A DNA stretch of 64,000 bases from Alisma plantago-aquatica (taxonomy: Eukaryota > Streptophyta > Magnoliopsida > Alismatales > Alismataceae). The DNA lies in contig OY856412.1 of the NCBI GenBank assembly GCA_963693085.1, positions 350,113,957-350,177,956 on the forward strand, read 5' to 3'. The position numbers were made by a program, and so were the translations under genes. How positions within the stretch are numbered: position 1 is the first letter of the stretch; each line of letters begins with the position of its first letter. Below are positions 40,300 to 52,209 of this stretch, piece after piece. Under the pieces are notes generated by a model. That model was not told the DNA's origin and did no database searches. It saw only the letters and a program-made list of their open reading frames with translations.

Positions 40300-40670
40300 A
40301 GAACTTTTCCCCATTGTCTCTGTTTCATTGTCGTGCGCTAGGGTCTGTCGATTTCCCCCGATTGCTCCCGCCGTCGTTGCCGGTTGGCTCCCCGCGCCGT
40401 CGTTCGTCTGTCGCACGTCGCTCGCAGCCGTCACCGTCGTTGCCGTCGCCGCCGGTTGCTGCGCCGCCGGTAGCTGGTCACCTCGACGCCCTCGCCGCCG
40501 CTCCGCCGAGCCGTCGCCAGTTGCTGCGCCGCCGGTTGCTGGTCTCCTCGACGCCCTCGACGCCGCTCCTCCGAGCCGTCGCCGGTTGCTGGTTCTCCTC
40601 TCCTCGCCGCCGTCACCTCCAGCTGCTCTCCTCTGCTCCGGCGCTGTCAGCTTCACCTTGTTGCCCTCAA
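40300..40670 (+). other. GC-rich leader exon of the CACTA gene
   Basis: This segment contrasts strongly with the AT-rich surroundings. It ends CCCTCAAG at 40,670, followed by the splice donor GTACGC. The next good acceptor, TTTGCAG at 42,192-42,198, precedes the ATG of the main reading frame, so this is most simply a 5' untranslated exon with a 1.5-kb intron. A ~78-bp unit of CCG-rich sequence is duplicated inside. ORFs on both strands (40,314-40,711) come from the CCG repeats. Confidence 0.5.
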
Positions 40671-40929
40671 GGTACGCCGGCTTCTTCCTTCTTCCTCATC
40701 CCCTAGCTTAATACTGCCTGTCTAATAGACTCAACTCAAGTTTGTCTATCTTTACATTTGCATTATTCATTGCCATTGTTCTTTAAAATGTCAATGAAAC
40801 TGTAATGGTTATCCAATGTTAAAGTTGAATACCTTGTTGTAGGCTACACAACAGATGAAACTATAGTAGCGTTTTTGTGTATATGTGTTTGATATTCTTA
40901 TATCACTAGAAAGAAAGACAGACATTTTC

Positions 40930-41645
40930 ATTACTAGTAGATAAATAAATACATTAAATACAAATCAATTGGTAAACTAATATAAATCAGTAGATGATTA
41001 CATAATTCTTAAATCAGCACATAAATAAATACAAATAGTAGATGAATAAAATACAATAAATACAGTAATAGAGTTAAATCAGTAGATGATTAAATGATAT
41101 CAAAATTAGTACATAAATAAACACAAATCAATAGATAACTAAATAAAAACAGTAATAAATAAAAACAAATAAGTAGATGAATAAATTCATAAGTGGAAAA
41201 GTAGATATGAATCAGTTGATAAATAAAGTTACATCAGTAGATTCTTACATAATTTCAGAAGCAGTATAAATAAATTCAAATGAGTAAATAGCTAAATAAA
41301 AAACAATAGATGAATAAATACAAATAAGTAGATGAATAAATACAAATCAGTTGATTAACTAATATAAAATTATAAATCAGTGATGATTAATCAATTCTCA
41401 AATCAGTACATAAATGAATACAAATAGTAGATGAATAAATATAATATAATCAAATCAGTTGATAATTAAAGTAAATAGTTGATAACTAAAGTTAAATCAG
41501 TAGATGATTAAATAGTATCAAAATCAATACATAAATAAACACAAATCAGTTGATAACTAAAGTTAAACAGTTGATAATTAACTAAAGTTAAATCAGTAGA
41601 TGATTAAATAATATCAAAATCAATACATAAATAAACACATGTGAC
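40930..41645. repeat. Degenerate AT-rich repeats in the CACTA intron
   Basis: Variants of AATCAGTAGATGATTAAAT, ACATAAATAAACACAAATC and AGTTGATAACTAAAG recur for 700 bp in a higher-order pattern of roughly 50-100 bp. No coding frame survives. The array lies wholly in the long first intron. Confidence 0.75.
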
Positions 41646-42198
41646 ATGCTTGGAATGTAAATGATGAACTTTTCCCTAAATTGCCAATCATGCTTTTAAA
41701 GACATCAATAATCACCCTAACTTGAAGAACTAGGATTTTACGTATAAGAATGACAACACATTATTTGTTGGCCTAAAAACCCATCCAAATGCTGTCGAAA
41801 TTTTCTTGAAAACCCAATACACATTATACACTTACTAGTGAGATTAGGTATTCAAGAATGGGATAGGTGGTACACATTTATTATATATAAGAATGACATC
41901 ACATGTATTTTTTAACCCTAGACCCTAATCTTGTCCTAATATATACTTGTTTTCTCTTTGATCATAGAATGGATAGATCATGGATGTCCATTCGCAATCG
42001 TTGCACCCCATGTATTTTTTCTGAATATGTGAACTTTACAATGTGATCTTAATTTATAATGTGAGCTTTACAATTTTAATTATACAATGTGATCATACAA
42101 TGTGAACTTTACAATTTGAATTACTTTACAATGTGAGCTTTACACTTTGAATTACTACTTTACAATGTGAACTTTACAATTTGAATGTGAATTTGCAG

Positions 42199-45100
42199 AT
42201 GGCTGACCATTCTCCTGATGACCGTGTTGATGACTACCGTGAGGGTGAGGACATCAATGCGCCGCCTCACAATGTAAGTTTTAAAAATATATCATATATT
42301 TGTATCTATATGTCCATTTATAGTTATATTTTGTAAATGTGAATTATTTTGTCAAATTTTAGGTTGATGATGCACAGGTACCATGTGCAGCACTTGAGGC
42401 ACTTGATCAACAACACCAAAAAGTTGACAAGAGAAGGGGCATCACTATGATGAAGAAGTTAATTGCATAAAAGGGCAATAGACCCAAACTTGTTGTGGAT
42501 TTCGATAATGCAGGAAATGCATGTGGTGTGAATCGCAATTCATTTATTTCATATCTTGGATATGTTACTCGTAGCCATTGCGGTTGTCGCTTAAATTCTT
42601 GGCATAACGTTTCTAAGGAGAAGAAAGATTTAATACGGAGGGATTTATGCGTGAGTTATTATTAATTTGCAATTCTATTTTGTAGATGACTAAATTTTTG
42701 GATACTAGTTAATAGCAATTCTATTTTGCAGAGTATATTTGAATTGGATGAAAAGTTGCATCGTAAATGCGTGATGCAACACTGTGGGAGAGTCCTAAGG
42801 AACTATAGGACAAATCTCACCAGAGAATAAATAAAAGAAGTCGACAAGAGGAAGAAGACAACCACTGAACAGTGGAACTTCCTGGACAAAGAAGAATGGG
42901 ACGCGTTTGTCGCTTCAAGACAAACTGATGAATTCAAGGTATTAGGCGTCAGTCTCAATCTCATTAATTAATATATGTTGTATTCACTTATTCAAGATTA
43001 ACATTTAGTGTTACTAACCAAATCATTAATGTGCATACTAACTAGGCCCTCAGTGATGCACAAAGATCAAGGCGTGCGATGAATGTGCACGACCACACAA
43101 TGGGTCCAAGAGGATATGCAGGCATTTGCCAAAGACTACAGGTTGAGGCTGCTGCTGCTCAGTCTGCTGCTACTCAGGAGTCCTCTACCATAGGTAGCAC
43201 ACCTCTGCCTCGCCATGATGTCTGGATAGCTGGGAGGCAAAATAAGAAGGGAGAATTAACTAAGGCCGCAACTGCTGAGGCGGCTGCAAAAATGGTAAAA
43301 TACAACTCTTACATCAATCATTCGAATATTGATTATTTGTGTTGTTTACTTAAGTACAAATTTTTGTTTTGGCGATTAGTGGGAGCTGCACGAGCTGAGG
43401 AAACAAGGAAAGTTCATCCCTGAGGGCACAAGGGATGAATTGACAGTTGCTCTGGGTAACCCAGAGCATCCTGGACGTGTTAGGGCTGCAGGCGCTGGTG
43501 TGGGCATCAAAGCTTTTTTTGGGCCATCCCAGCGCAAACATGTCCCAAAAGCGGGACTTTCACAAGAAGAGGTAACATATTTTTTCCTTGTAGATGTTAC
43601 TATAAAAGAGAATTCAAAAATTAGAATTTGATGTTTCTTTTATCCATGTATATGTGGATAAGCTATTTGACAGGAAACTCGAAGAAAAACTCGAAGAAGC
43701 AATGCAAAAGTGGTAGGCATCTCAGACTGCCACTTACCAGACAATACGTACTGCAGCCTCTACTCCTACTCCTACTGCAGAGGTTGGGAGTAATCCTGTA
43801 GACCCACCACCTAGCACATCCACTGTAAGTATTTTTATGACATAGTAACTAGTTTTTTAATTCAAGATGATACGTATATATGAAATTGTAGTCGTTTCAA
43901 AAAAGATGATATGTATATATGTATATAACATTCTTTACACAAAAATGTGTAGGGGTTGAAGCCATGCCATCTAAAAAGTAAAGAATATGTCATGGCAGAG
44001 GTGTCGGCTTACCCATCCCTACTAGGGGAAACGTGTCACGGGTCTCCAGTACCAGCTGGTTGGATTCGGGTGAGCCCGATACATACATTCCCCCAATTTC
44101 TGGAACTTCAACTGCCATATGCCCACCCAGATTGTGAAACGCTTGGTGAGGCAGTAGGCGGAGTGATATTGTGGGAAAATGCGTATGTCTTCTTTACTGA
44201 AAAGGTGTGTTAAATTTACATTATGTTCAATTGTTAGTGTGTGTATATGCTGGTAGTTGATACGAAATTATTATATATATATACAGGTTAAAAAGAAGAC
44301 ACCCACATCATCTAGTCCTCCACTTCCATCTCCTGCATTACCTAGTTGGGTTCCACAGGACCTACCAGTCCCGTTAGGTCCTAACTGTAGGGGTATGACA
44401 ATATGGTTAGGGGAACATGATATAAACTCCCCTATAATTGTTTCTTCTGATTTAGATTCTACAGGTCAGTCATACAAAACAAAACTATTTATACAAGATA
44501 TTTTGGAGTTGTTTCGAAATGATTGGCTAAATACATCTGTGATAGAGCTATGGATAAGGTGAGATATTCTTTATACATCCATATACCTTGTGTATGATCT
44601 GGTGATCTGGTTTCTTATTTATTAATGCATGCGTAATTAATACATATTTTGCAGCTACTTAGACAACATATGTGCAGATTTTGGATTCGAACATGTAGGG
44701 TTTTTAATTCCATCCTTGATTAGTCTAGTAGCTAAAGACCCTACATCAGTTCAACAATACTATTGTGAGGCTTTTTCAATTTTTGCTGTAAATAAGAAGA
44801 CGGTGATAATGGCTCCATTCAATGTAGAGTAAGTTTACTTTGCTTATTATAATTTGGACTTAAGAAAATTACATTTTATTGTGGATTTTGAGTTATTAAT
44901 TTTTAACTTTTTTTCCTCTAGTGGTAAGCATTGGGAGTTATTGATTATTGCCCCCGAGACGTTCACTGTGTATTATCTAGATCTTAAGGGGAGTAAATTG
45001 AATACAAGATTTGGACACAAAATGAAAATGGCAATATTTCAGTGAGAAATATTTCATTTTTCATATCCGTTAACATATGTTATTACATTACTATTTAATT

Positions 45101-45645
45101 GCAATGTTCTGTGTTACATTAACATGTAGGGGTTTTGAGGAGTACAAAAAGGCTGGAGGAAAGGTCCCCACGAAAAAGAACCAGCAAATAATTTGGAAGA
45201 ACGTGAAAGTAAGTTCACTACTACAATATATGTATATATTATTTATGTGAACAATGCTTAATTAGTTGTATTTTTTAATATTTTGTATGTTTGAATTTAT
45301 ACTGTCCTACACAAGACAACAGATGGGCATGTGGATACTATGTCATGCGATATATGCACATGCTTGTCAAAAATGCCGCAATGGACATCGATTGTATTGC
45401 TGAGGTATTATATAGCCGACAAGAGATAATATGAAATATATCAATCTTATTTATAGCTCATTAATTATATATATACATCATTCTCTTTACAGGTGTTTAA
45501 AATGGACCCCAGTACAGGAAAGGACTTACCAGATGTACATGAGCCCTATACGACGAGAGAATTAAATGAAGTAGTAGAAGAATGGGCAACAACCATACAA
45601 TTAGTGGGGGCTTTAAAATATAATTGGGATCCTGATAGCGAATAA
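42199..45645 (+). pseudogene. CACTA-encoded Transposase_24-like / Ulp1 (C48) protease fusion
   Basis: Exons by splice signals and frame: 42199-42273, 42363-42650, 42732-42938, 43046-43294, 43380-43571, 43663-43824, 43953-44204, 44287-44558, 44655-44828, 44922-45041, 45130-45208, 45303-45404, 45493-45645 (775 codons). Residues ~60-340 resemble the plant En/Spm Transposase_24 family: WDAFVASR, RRAMNVHDH, GPRGYAG and NPEHPGRVR-like blocks. The C-terminus is a Ulp1 SUMO-protease-type domain with His627 (GKHW), Asp644 (YYLDL), Gln694 and Cys700 (ACGYYVM) all present. Defects are TAA at codon 61 (42,468), TAA at 154 (42,828) and TAG at 355 (43,714). The acceptor before 45,303 also lacks AG (TTTATAC). 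The protease half could still be expressed separately. It is probably inactive as a whole. Confidence 0.8.
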
Positions 45646-46040
45646 TGACTAAACAATGATACTTTGTAAATGAATTTCTGAATTATAATATATGTGTGAA
45701 TGTTTCTACATGTCTGGATGTCTCTACATGTGTTTGAGTGAAAAAGAATGAAAGTGTTGGTTTCTATATGAAGTCTACATGTGTGAATGTGAATTAATGG
45801 AACTACAGATTGCTAGCATGTGTGAATGTTTATAAATGTGTGAAAATAAAATGGAACTGCAGGTTGCATTTCTATATGCATGTGCTACTTTTTTATTGTT
45901 AATTTTGCAGGTTTGCGGCCTGTTGTCGGCTGATATCAATGGATGTCGTAAAACCTGCAGTTCATAACTGAACTGAACAGGTTTCTCATCCTGCGACCAG
46001 CCACAGCAGGTCTGCAGACTGACAGCAAAAAAAAAAAATC
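45646..46040. other. CACTA 3' untranslated/intergenic stretch
   Basis: This is AT-rich DNA after the stop codon with loosely repeated TACATGTGTGAATG words (45,690-45,850). No gene is seen. Confidence 0.5.
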
Positions 46041-46400
46041 AATAGGCGTCGGTTATTTGTAAATAACCGACACATAATGTTATAGTGTCGGTTTTTTACA
46101 AATAACCGGAATCTATTTCGTGTGGCGTGAAGGGCTTGGTTGTCGGTTATTTGTAGATAACCGACACTGATGGTGCCCAACATGGTGCCCTTTCTTTGGC
46201 GCGAAGGGTTTGGTTGTCGGGTTCTTACCTAATAACTGACACCTATAGTCCCATGATGGCGCGTTTTCGGTGGCGCGCGAAGAGTTTGGGTGTCGGTTAT
46301 GGAACCGACGACCAATGGTTGGACTTTTAGTGTCGCCCACATAGGTGTCGCTTATAAACCAACACTAAAGGCTTTAAATAACCGACACTAAAGGTAGGTT
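46041..46400. repeat. CACTA 3' subterminal repeats
   Basis: TGTCGGTT/AACCGACA motifs recur about seven times, again mostly as closely spaced facing pairs (46,048, 46,086, 46,140, 46,290, 46,344). They mirror the 5' end. Confidence 0.85.
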
Positions 46401-46414
46401 CTGTAGTAGTGTGT

Positions 46415-48110
46415 ACTTTTAGAATAAATTCTAGAGGTGGCTAATAGTACCTCGTTATATTTTTTGATGATCTCAGTAGATCTGGTAGTTTGTTTTTAAT
46501 GAAGTAAAAGTTTGAATATCTTTAAATGTTTAAGGAGATCATGAATAAAGTACATAACCAACTTTTTATAAGTATTAAAACATTTTGATATGATTGATAT
46601 GGAAAATATTTTGAACCAAGAGTTTGAGGACTTTATGGGGACCGTGATAGTGTCTCACGATGAACACCAGCTAAAGCATAATGATGTATCAAAAATAAAT
46701 TTGGATAATATTCAAATTTCCTTTTGGGCACATGCTTTACACTAAATGATGTATCGTCTTAAATGGTTCAAAAGACATCATATGAGATATTGTATGAGAA
46801 GTGTCCCCATAATGTCTTTTATAAAAGCATTATTTATTTATTCTTTATGTTACTTTTCCATATTGTTTTGCTAACTTGTCCTCTTTTGTTTGGTTGTGCC
46901 TTGTGCATGTGAAGCAATTCCTTGAAGTCAAGATGGTAGACCGAGATGCACAAACCCCTTTAATTCCTCAATAGCACTGCATGATAAAGATATTGGCAGA
47001 CATGGTAAATCTCATGTAGATTGATGTGGGAGGTTCTTCTAATTACTCTGCCACCAGAAGGCTTGGTGCATCCTATCAGAGGTGCACACACTAATAAATT
47101 ATACTTGACTAGATGCGCCCCATGAGCTGAGGACACATGGGGGAGATGGTAAATTCAACCACGTCTGTGGGGGACGTGAGGTGCCACGGTCATTTTGAAC
47201 TCCACAGTCATGGTGGATCTTTGATATTTTTAGAGTAGTCTCTATGATAGTTGGTGAAATGACGATGGTCGTGGTAGAATACCACATCCTGTAACAGACG
47301 TGGTAGAATACCACAACCCGTTGTGAGGGTCTAGCTGCTTAACTTTGTTCTAAACTCCTTCAAATGGTTGGTAATTGCTTTGGAGCAATTTTTTTTCCAT
47401 TTAAGGATTGGTTGGGGAAGATCTAGGTCCAGTCTGAGGGTGTAGAAACCCAAGGACCCCATCCTTCTCTCTCCTTTGCATCCAATGCATGTACAAAAAC
47501 CTGAAAAATGTGCAAAAAGGAACAATAAGTGTATTTGACATGATTGTTCATGTTGGTAGAATTGATTTGCAATCTACCATGTTTAGATGTGATTATAATG
47601 CAAAAGGACACAAGATGAATCCCTAATAGGGATGCATCAGCCGTATAAAATGGTTCAAAAGACACCATATGAGATATGGAATGAGAAGTGTCCCAATAAT
47701 GTCTTTTATAAATATAAGGAATGAGAGATTACATAAGAAAATAGTTTCATGAAAAGCATTGTCTACAAGTGTTATTTTGTTGAATATTACTTTTATATTC
47801 CAATACAACAACAAAAGTGTTTGTTCCTAGGATGGTTGTATTCATATAAAGAAAATTTGATTCCAAAGGAATCAATGGGAGAAAAGTAGGACCCAAAAGT
47901 TTGAGATGAACAAGAAAATATTGAACCAAAAGAGGTATAATAGGAACAAGGATAATAACAAGTTGTTGTGGAATCTCAAGTTCCTTATGTAACACAAAAC
48001 CTCATAGGTCTAGTATAACATACCTTGATATTGAAAGATTATGATATCTTATGACTCAAGAAGGCGACGAATTGGTCATTGATGAACACTCTAGATTGCA
48101 TGAACACCTA
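46415..48110 (+). pseudogene. Copia integrase remnant, right part, with a foreign segment
   Basis: After the CACTA element the copia frame continues. NSRGG (46,431) and FLMISVD-like text (46,465) correspond to the integrase core. A GKYFEP block (46,600) matches the GGEY region, and VQKTSYEI (46,762) the KTPYEMW region. An unrelated ~800-bp stretch (46,845-47,640) follows. A second copy of the KTPYEIWNEKCP block (47,650-47,700) and a block like YYFY.P...K.F (47,780-47,850) come after it. Stops and deletions are frequent. Confidence 0.65.
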
Positions 48111-48637
48111 CTATGACGAATAAGGCTCTACACATCTAATCTAGACTACTCTCTTCTAGACTGATGTCACTCACCTTCATTTAGATTGCATGAACACCTA
48201 CTACTCTCCTGTGTGAGGGACACATTTTCACATTTACATATATATAATAAAATATTATATATTTTTTCTCTAAGAAAGCACATGTGAGAGAAAACTGTCG
48301 AGGCTCGAGCCGATTAAAAAATAAAACCTAATCAACAAAATGAGTGTTTAACACACAATAGATAGTTAGTGTCATGTCACCTAGAGAAATGGTGAGAACA
48401 TGGTGTAGACTAATGTAGCTACCCAATACATATGAGCTCTATATGGAAATAGTTTCAGACACTTGTCTAAATCTAGTCCTCAAACATCTAAGTTCTAACT
48501 TAGAGGTTAAGTCAAACCTTATCCATATAGAACAATTTACTAAGTTTCTAGGGTTTAAGGTGGAAGGTGAAATTTAGTTTTTTTTTTCATGATGAGCAAT
48601 TGTCAGATGTAGTTGATGCTCATTCTCTAATACCAAC
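48111..48637 (-). other. Internal edge of a minus-strand LTR element
   Basis: Only the part next to the primer site is assignable. TTCTCTAATACCA at 48,623-48,635 is the complement of a tRNA-Met primer site (TGGTATTAGAGAA). No coding region was recognised, and the left limit is unknown. Confidence 0.5.
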
Positions 48638-50645
48638 TGTAACATCCCCTGATTCTACCATCTCAAAACTTAGAAGGCTCGAGAGAACAAACTTAAAAAA
48701 TGTTAGATAATCATTTCAGAGTGATATGCGAAAGCATAATATGCACACATGAACTTTCAATATAACACACACCATGCATTCAATCTCAACATTCAACATG
48801 TACATTTATAACATGAATTATTACAACTTACATTACATAATTTAAAAGAAAATTTTACAAGTCTATGAATATGTATGCTAATCAAGATCTACACAATAGG
48901 TACAACATGCACAAATTTCTCATTTCATGTTCTTTTATCCCATGCTAGCTCTGAACCTAAAGCATACATGAAACAACGAATCAATACATGCAAAAGGAAA
49001 GAATAAGATCATTAAAAATAATTCTTTAATGAGAGAAATATGCCAATTTTAGTCATGTTTCTAGATTAATTGCATTACTAAGGTGGACTAGTACCAAAAC
49101 ATATATATTGAGCCCATCTACGTGTACCGAGTACTCTAGGGAGCTCCTCATACACCGTGTGCTCTAGGGAGGTGTACTAGTCAACATCAATCTATTCTCT
49201 CGTAAGGGGGATAATGAACACTTTAAATAACTACAAAACATCTACTCATTATTTATGTTTTCAAGTGATAAAACATGGAGTACTATATATTGTTATTACA
49301 TCCAACATTTGCAAATAGAAGAGAGCATGCATACATATCATGATTGCAACCCAGAAAACCATAGTCATATACTTAAATAAAAAACCCACGTTACCTAAGT
49401 TTAGATATTCACGTTTATATTTTGGACCATCTACATCTCTGATCATTGCAAGATTAATAGCAATTAATCATCATTAATACATGTACATCATATTCTAGGT
49501 ATTTTAGGTCCAAATTAGGGTTTGACCAAATCTAAGTTCAAACAACCTGGAACTTATGTATCATATTTTTATATTGATTAGGAGGTCATTCTAGGGGCGT
49601 GGTTCAGTTTTCATAATTTTCTTAAGCTTGTTCTATTTTCTAGAATTAATATGAGGTTTAAACCATCTAATTATGCATTAATAAAATAGGTACTAATATT
49701 TTGGCATAATGCTCAGATCAGGGACTGTATTTAGTATCCAAATTACATTAGGGTTTGAGAGTAATTTTTCCAAATTTAATGTCCACTATATGCTAATTAT
49801 ACTATTTAAATGAATCATTCTCATCTAAATTAAATATCAATGTCTCAAAAGTCTAATATTGGAGTTCAACAAGGTAGGGTATACTTTCTGGAGTCTAGGG
49901 ATTTTTTTTTTGGGGGGGGGATCGGTATTGGAGATATTTTCTATTGATTTTAGAAGTTCAAGATATATTCTGGAATTTTATAAAGTATTTTCCTGTTTCG
50001 GATTTTCTGGGCCGTTCGATCCCCTTCCTCAGGCTGTGGATGGCTGCCACTTGCCACATACAGGTTCACGTAGCACAGCTGACTGGCTATGCTGAACCAG
50101 CCGGTTCAGGCTCCTGGACCAGTCCACCTAGCTTCCTCGTGTCACGTTCTCAACTAGACGCTCCGCTGCATCTCCTTCTATAGGACCTCTCAGGGTACTG
50201 CCGTGAGAAGGGGGAGAAGAGGGCTAGCTTCCTCAAATCTAGCATTTCCTTCTTTGAGAAATGAAAGTCTGTAGTGAGGAGGGTCTCAACGCCAGTGGTT
50301 TCTCGAGGATAAAGCTCTGAATATCCATGACAACCTGTGGTAAATTGGTGTTGCAAGATTGGGGATTTCTCCCCTTCACAATCACCTCATCTGATTGAAT
50401 CCCCAACATGGATTCACAGTCTTTCATTGAACTCAATGATGCTATTTGAAGGTGGTGGAAGACATAGGATACCTAGCCCCAATTGGCGCCATCGTTGCCG
50501 GAGTGGGTCAGCTTGGTAGATAACGGCTGCTTAAGATCTTCTGAGACAAGGATACATATACCTCTTTCTGACTTTAGGGATGAGACTGAAAAGCCCAAAC
50601 CTCTTCCCATCGCCCTCAATCTATTTCTCCTTCCCTTTGTTCCTT
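48638..50645 (-). mobile_element. LTR of a minus-strand gypsy-like element (right end not found)
   Basis: TGTAACATCCCC begins two bases after the primer-site complement, the layout of a 5' LTR read on the minus strand. The first 1.2 kb is AT-rich. From about 49,980 to 50,640 the composition is more balanced and a minus-strand frame (50,239-50,470) is open but unrecognised, possibly LTR leader. The MULE begins near 50,646, so the LTR may continue beyond it, but I could not identify the continuation after 59,812. A run of nine Ts and nine Gs lies near 49,902-49,920. Confidence 0.5.
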
Positions 50646-50720
50646 GGGTTAAAATTTGCTGACGCGCGGACGCCATAACGCGCGTTTTGACGCGCGTATC
50701 CGGTCTCCCTAAACCACTCG
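50646..50720 (+). repeat. MULE left terminal inverted repeat
   Basis: It reads GGGTTAAAATTTGCTGACG, followed by three ACGCGCG words (50,661, 50,678 and 50,690) and then CCCTAAACCAC. It corresponds to the complement of 59,730-59,812. Confidence 0.65.
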
Positions 50721-51212
50721 GTCTGCCGTCTGCCAACATTGTGCGTCCCCTGCCCCCACTCAGCGAATGTCCCCTCGCCTACACCCTGTCACACAAGTCA
50801 CAAGTCAGCGAATTTCTCCCCCAAATCGCCTCTACTCACTCCTGTGCCCGCGCCCTCCCTTCTCCTCCCAATCGCCTCTACTCCTCCGCCCTTCCTTCCC
50901 GCGCCCTCTCCCTTGTCCTCGGCGGCTCGCGCCCTCCCTTCTCCTCGGCGGCTGGTCTTCCCGTGCCGTCACTCCTGCTGCTCCTCCGCGCGGCTGTACT
51001 CCTCCTTCTCCCCGTGCCTTCTTCTCAGATATGTATTTGCAGCCGAGCCCAGTTTCACCCTCTCAGGGAATGCGGACAAAGAGGTTGTCTGGGAGGAGAC
51101 CCGAAAGAGGCTTAAGAATGAGAAGAAGGTTTCCTCCGCGCTCCTGTACTCCTCCTCCACCGGAGACATTGCGTCCATCTCCTCCACCAGGTCCACCGGC
51201 GACAGCATGTCC

Positions 51213-51370
51213 ACCGACGACAACTCTTCCCCCGGAGACAGCAGCTCCCGCACCGACGACAACTCTTCCCCCGGAGACAGCAGCTCCCGCACCGACGACA
51301 ACTCTTCCCCCAGAGACAGCAGCTCCCACACCAACGACAATTCTTCCCCCAGAGACAGCGGCTCCACCAG
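51213..51370 (+). repeat. 39-bp coding minisatellite (about 4 units)
   Basis: ACGACAACTCTTCCCCC-initiated units encode TTTLPPETAAPAP in the protease gene. Because the period is a multiple of three, open frames also appear in other registers and on the minus strand. Confidence 0.9.
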
Positions 51371-51485
51371 CGGCGAGAAAAAGAAAGATGCCCTCTTCCG
51401 CGGCTCCACCAGCGGTGAGAAAAAGAAAGATGCCCTCTTCCGCGGCTCCACCAGCGGCGAGAAAAAGAAAGATGCCCTCTTCCGG
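51366..51485 (+). repeat. 42-bp coding minisatellite (3 units)
   Basis: Three nearly identical units containing GAGAAAAAGAAAGATGCCC encode a basic RKRKMPSSAA segment that could act as a nuclear localisation signal. The units differ by one or two bases. Confidence 0.9.
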
Positions 51486-52209
51486 CTCTGTGACGAAGAA
51501 GCCTAATTTTGAGAAGGCCACAACTGTTCCCCCACCGTCGAGAAAAAGGATGACCAGGTCTGCGACGAACAAGCCTACTTCTGAAAAGGCCACAACTCCA
51601 CCGCCGGCGACAACAACTGCCAGCACACGCCTACAGCAAGAGATAACCAAGAAGAGTCAGAGAAGGAAAAAAGGGGTGGAGAAAGAGGCGGAAGAACTCA
51701 ACGAGGCAGAACCATCTGATGTAGATAAGCAGCCAAAGCGGTTGAAGTCTAGGTGTTCGTGGAAAATCTTCAAAGATATATACGACACTTTCAGCAAAGA
51801 AGAACAAGCCATCTTTACAGAAACACCTTTCAAATGCCTACTTGGCATCAAACGAGTACCAGTTAATGACACTATGCTGATAGAGGATCTGGCATCCTGT
51901 TTCAACAACCAAGATGGGACATTCAACTTCGGGAGTCGGAGATTGGAGTTCGCTGCAGATCAAATAAGACAACTTGTGGGTGGTCTTCCTGAAAGAGGTA
52001 TTAATTCTGTTTAACACTACCTATGTACATATCATTGCGCTCATGTAGGTTTAATTGTGCCTATGTAGTTCTGTTTAACACTGCCTATGTAATTATGTTT
52101 AGGGTTCGTTCTGTTTAATTGCCTATGTACATATCATTGCGATCATGTAGGTTTAATTACGCTTATGTAATTGTGTTTAACACTGCCTATGTACCCTTAT
52201 ATGTTATAT

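Larger units (their letters stand above)
39859..46414 (+). mobile_element. CACTA (En/Spm) transposon, non-autonomous, 6,550 bp (39,862-46,411)
   Basis: The termini are perfect 13-bp inverted repeats, CACTACTACAGAA at 39,862 and its complement ending at 46,411. They are flanked by the 3-bp duplication TGT (39,859-39,861 and 46,412-46,414). Both ends carry dense subterminal AACCGACA/TGTCGGTT motifs. The inside holds a GC-rich leader exon and one 13-exon gene with a Transposase_24-like region and a Ulp1 protease domain. The TNPD-type transposase needed for autonomous movement is absent. The element sits in a copia integrase, whose reading resumes at 46,415. Confidence 0.93.
33390..48110 (+). mobile_element. 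Decayed Ty1/copia retrotransposon, split by two later insertions
   Basis: The order is an LTR (start uncertain, near 33,390, ending 37,153), a primer site (37,155), a gag remnant with zinc knuckle (38,573-39,390), protease/integrase remnants (to 39,861), and further integrase after a CACTA element (46,415-48,110). The LTR is broken by a retroposon at 33,538-35,414. The reverse transcriptase, RNase H and 3' LTR are not seen. All frames contain stops. The copy at 1-1,496 is an LTR of the same family. Confidence 0.7.

Noticed and set aside
40314..40711. Ala/Arg/Ser-rich ORFs up to 190 codons on both strands
   Set aside because: They arise from CCG-rich duplicated sequence in a probable untranslated exon of the CACTA gene.
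50239..50739. Possible host-gene exon on the minus strand (ORFs of 65 and 88 codons)
   Set aside because: No domain or splice-consistent neighbours were found. It overlaps the MULE end and a probable LTR leader.
50969..51650. Minus-strand ORFs of 160-195 codons opposite the protease exon
   Set aside because: They are shadows of the 39- and 42-bp coding minisatellites. The plus-strand frame has the splice sites and the downstream domains.
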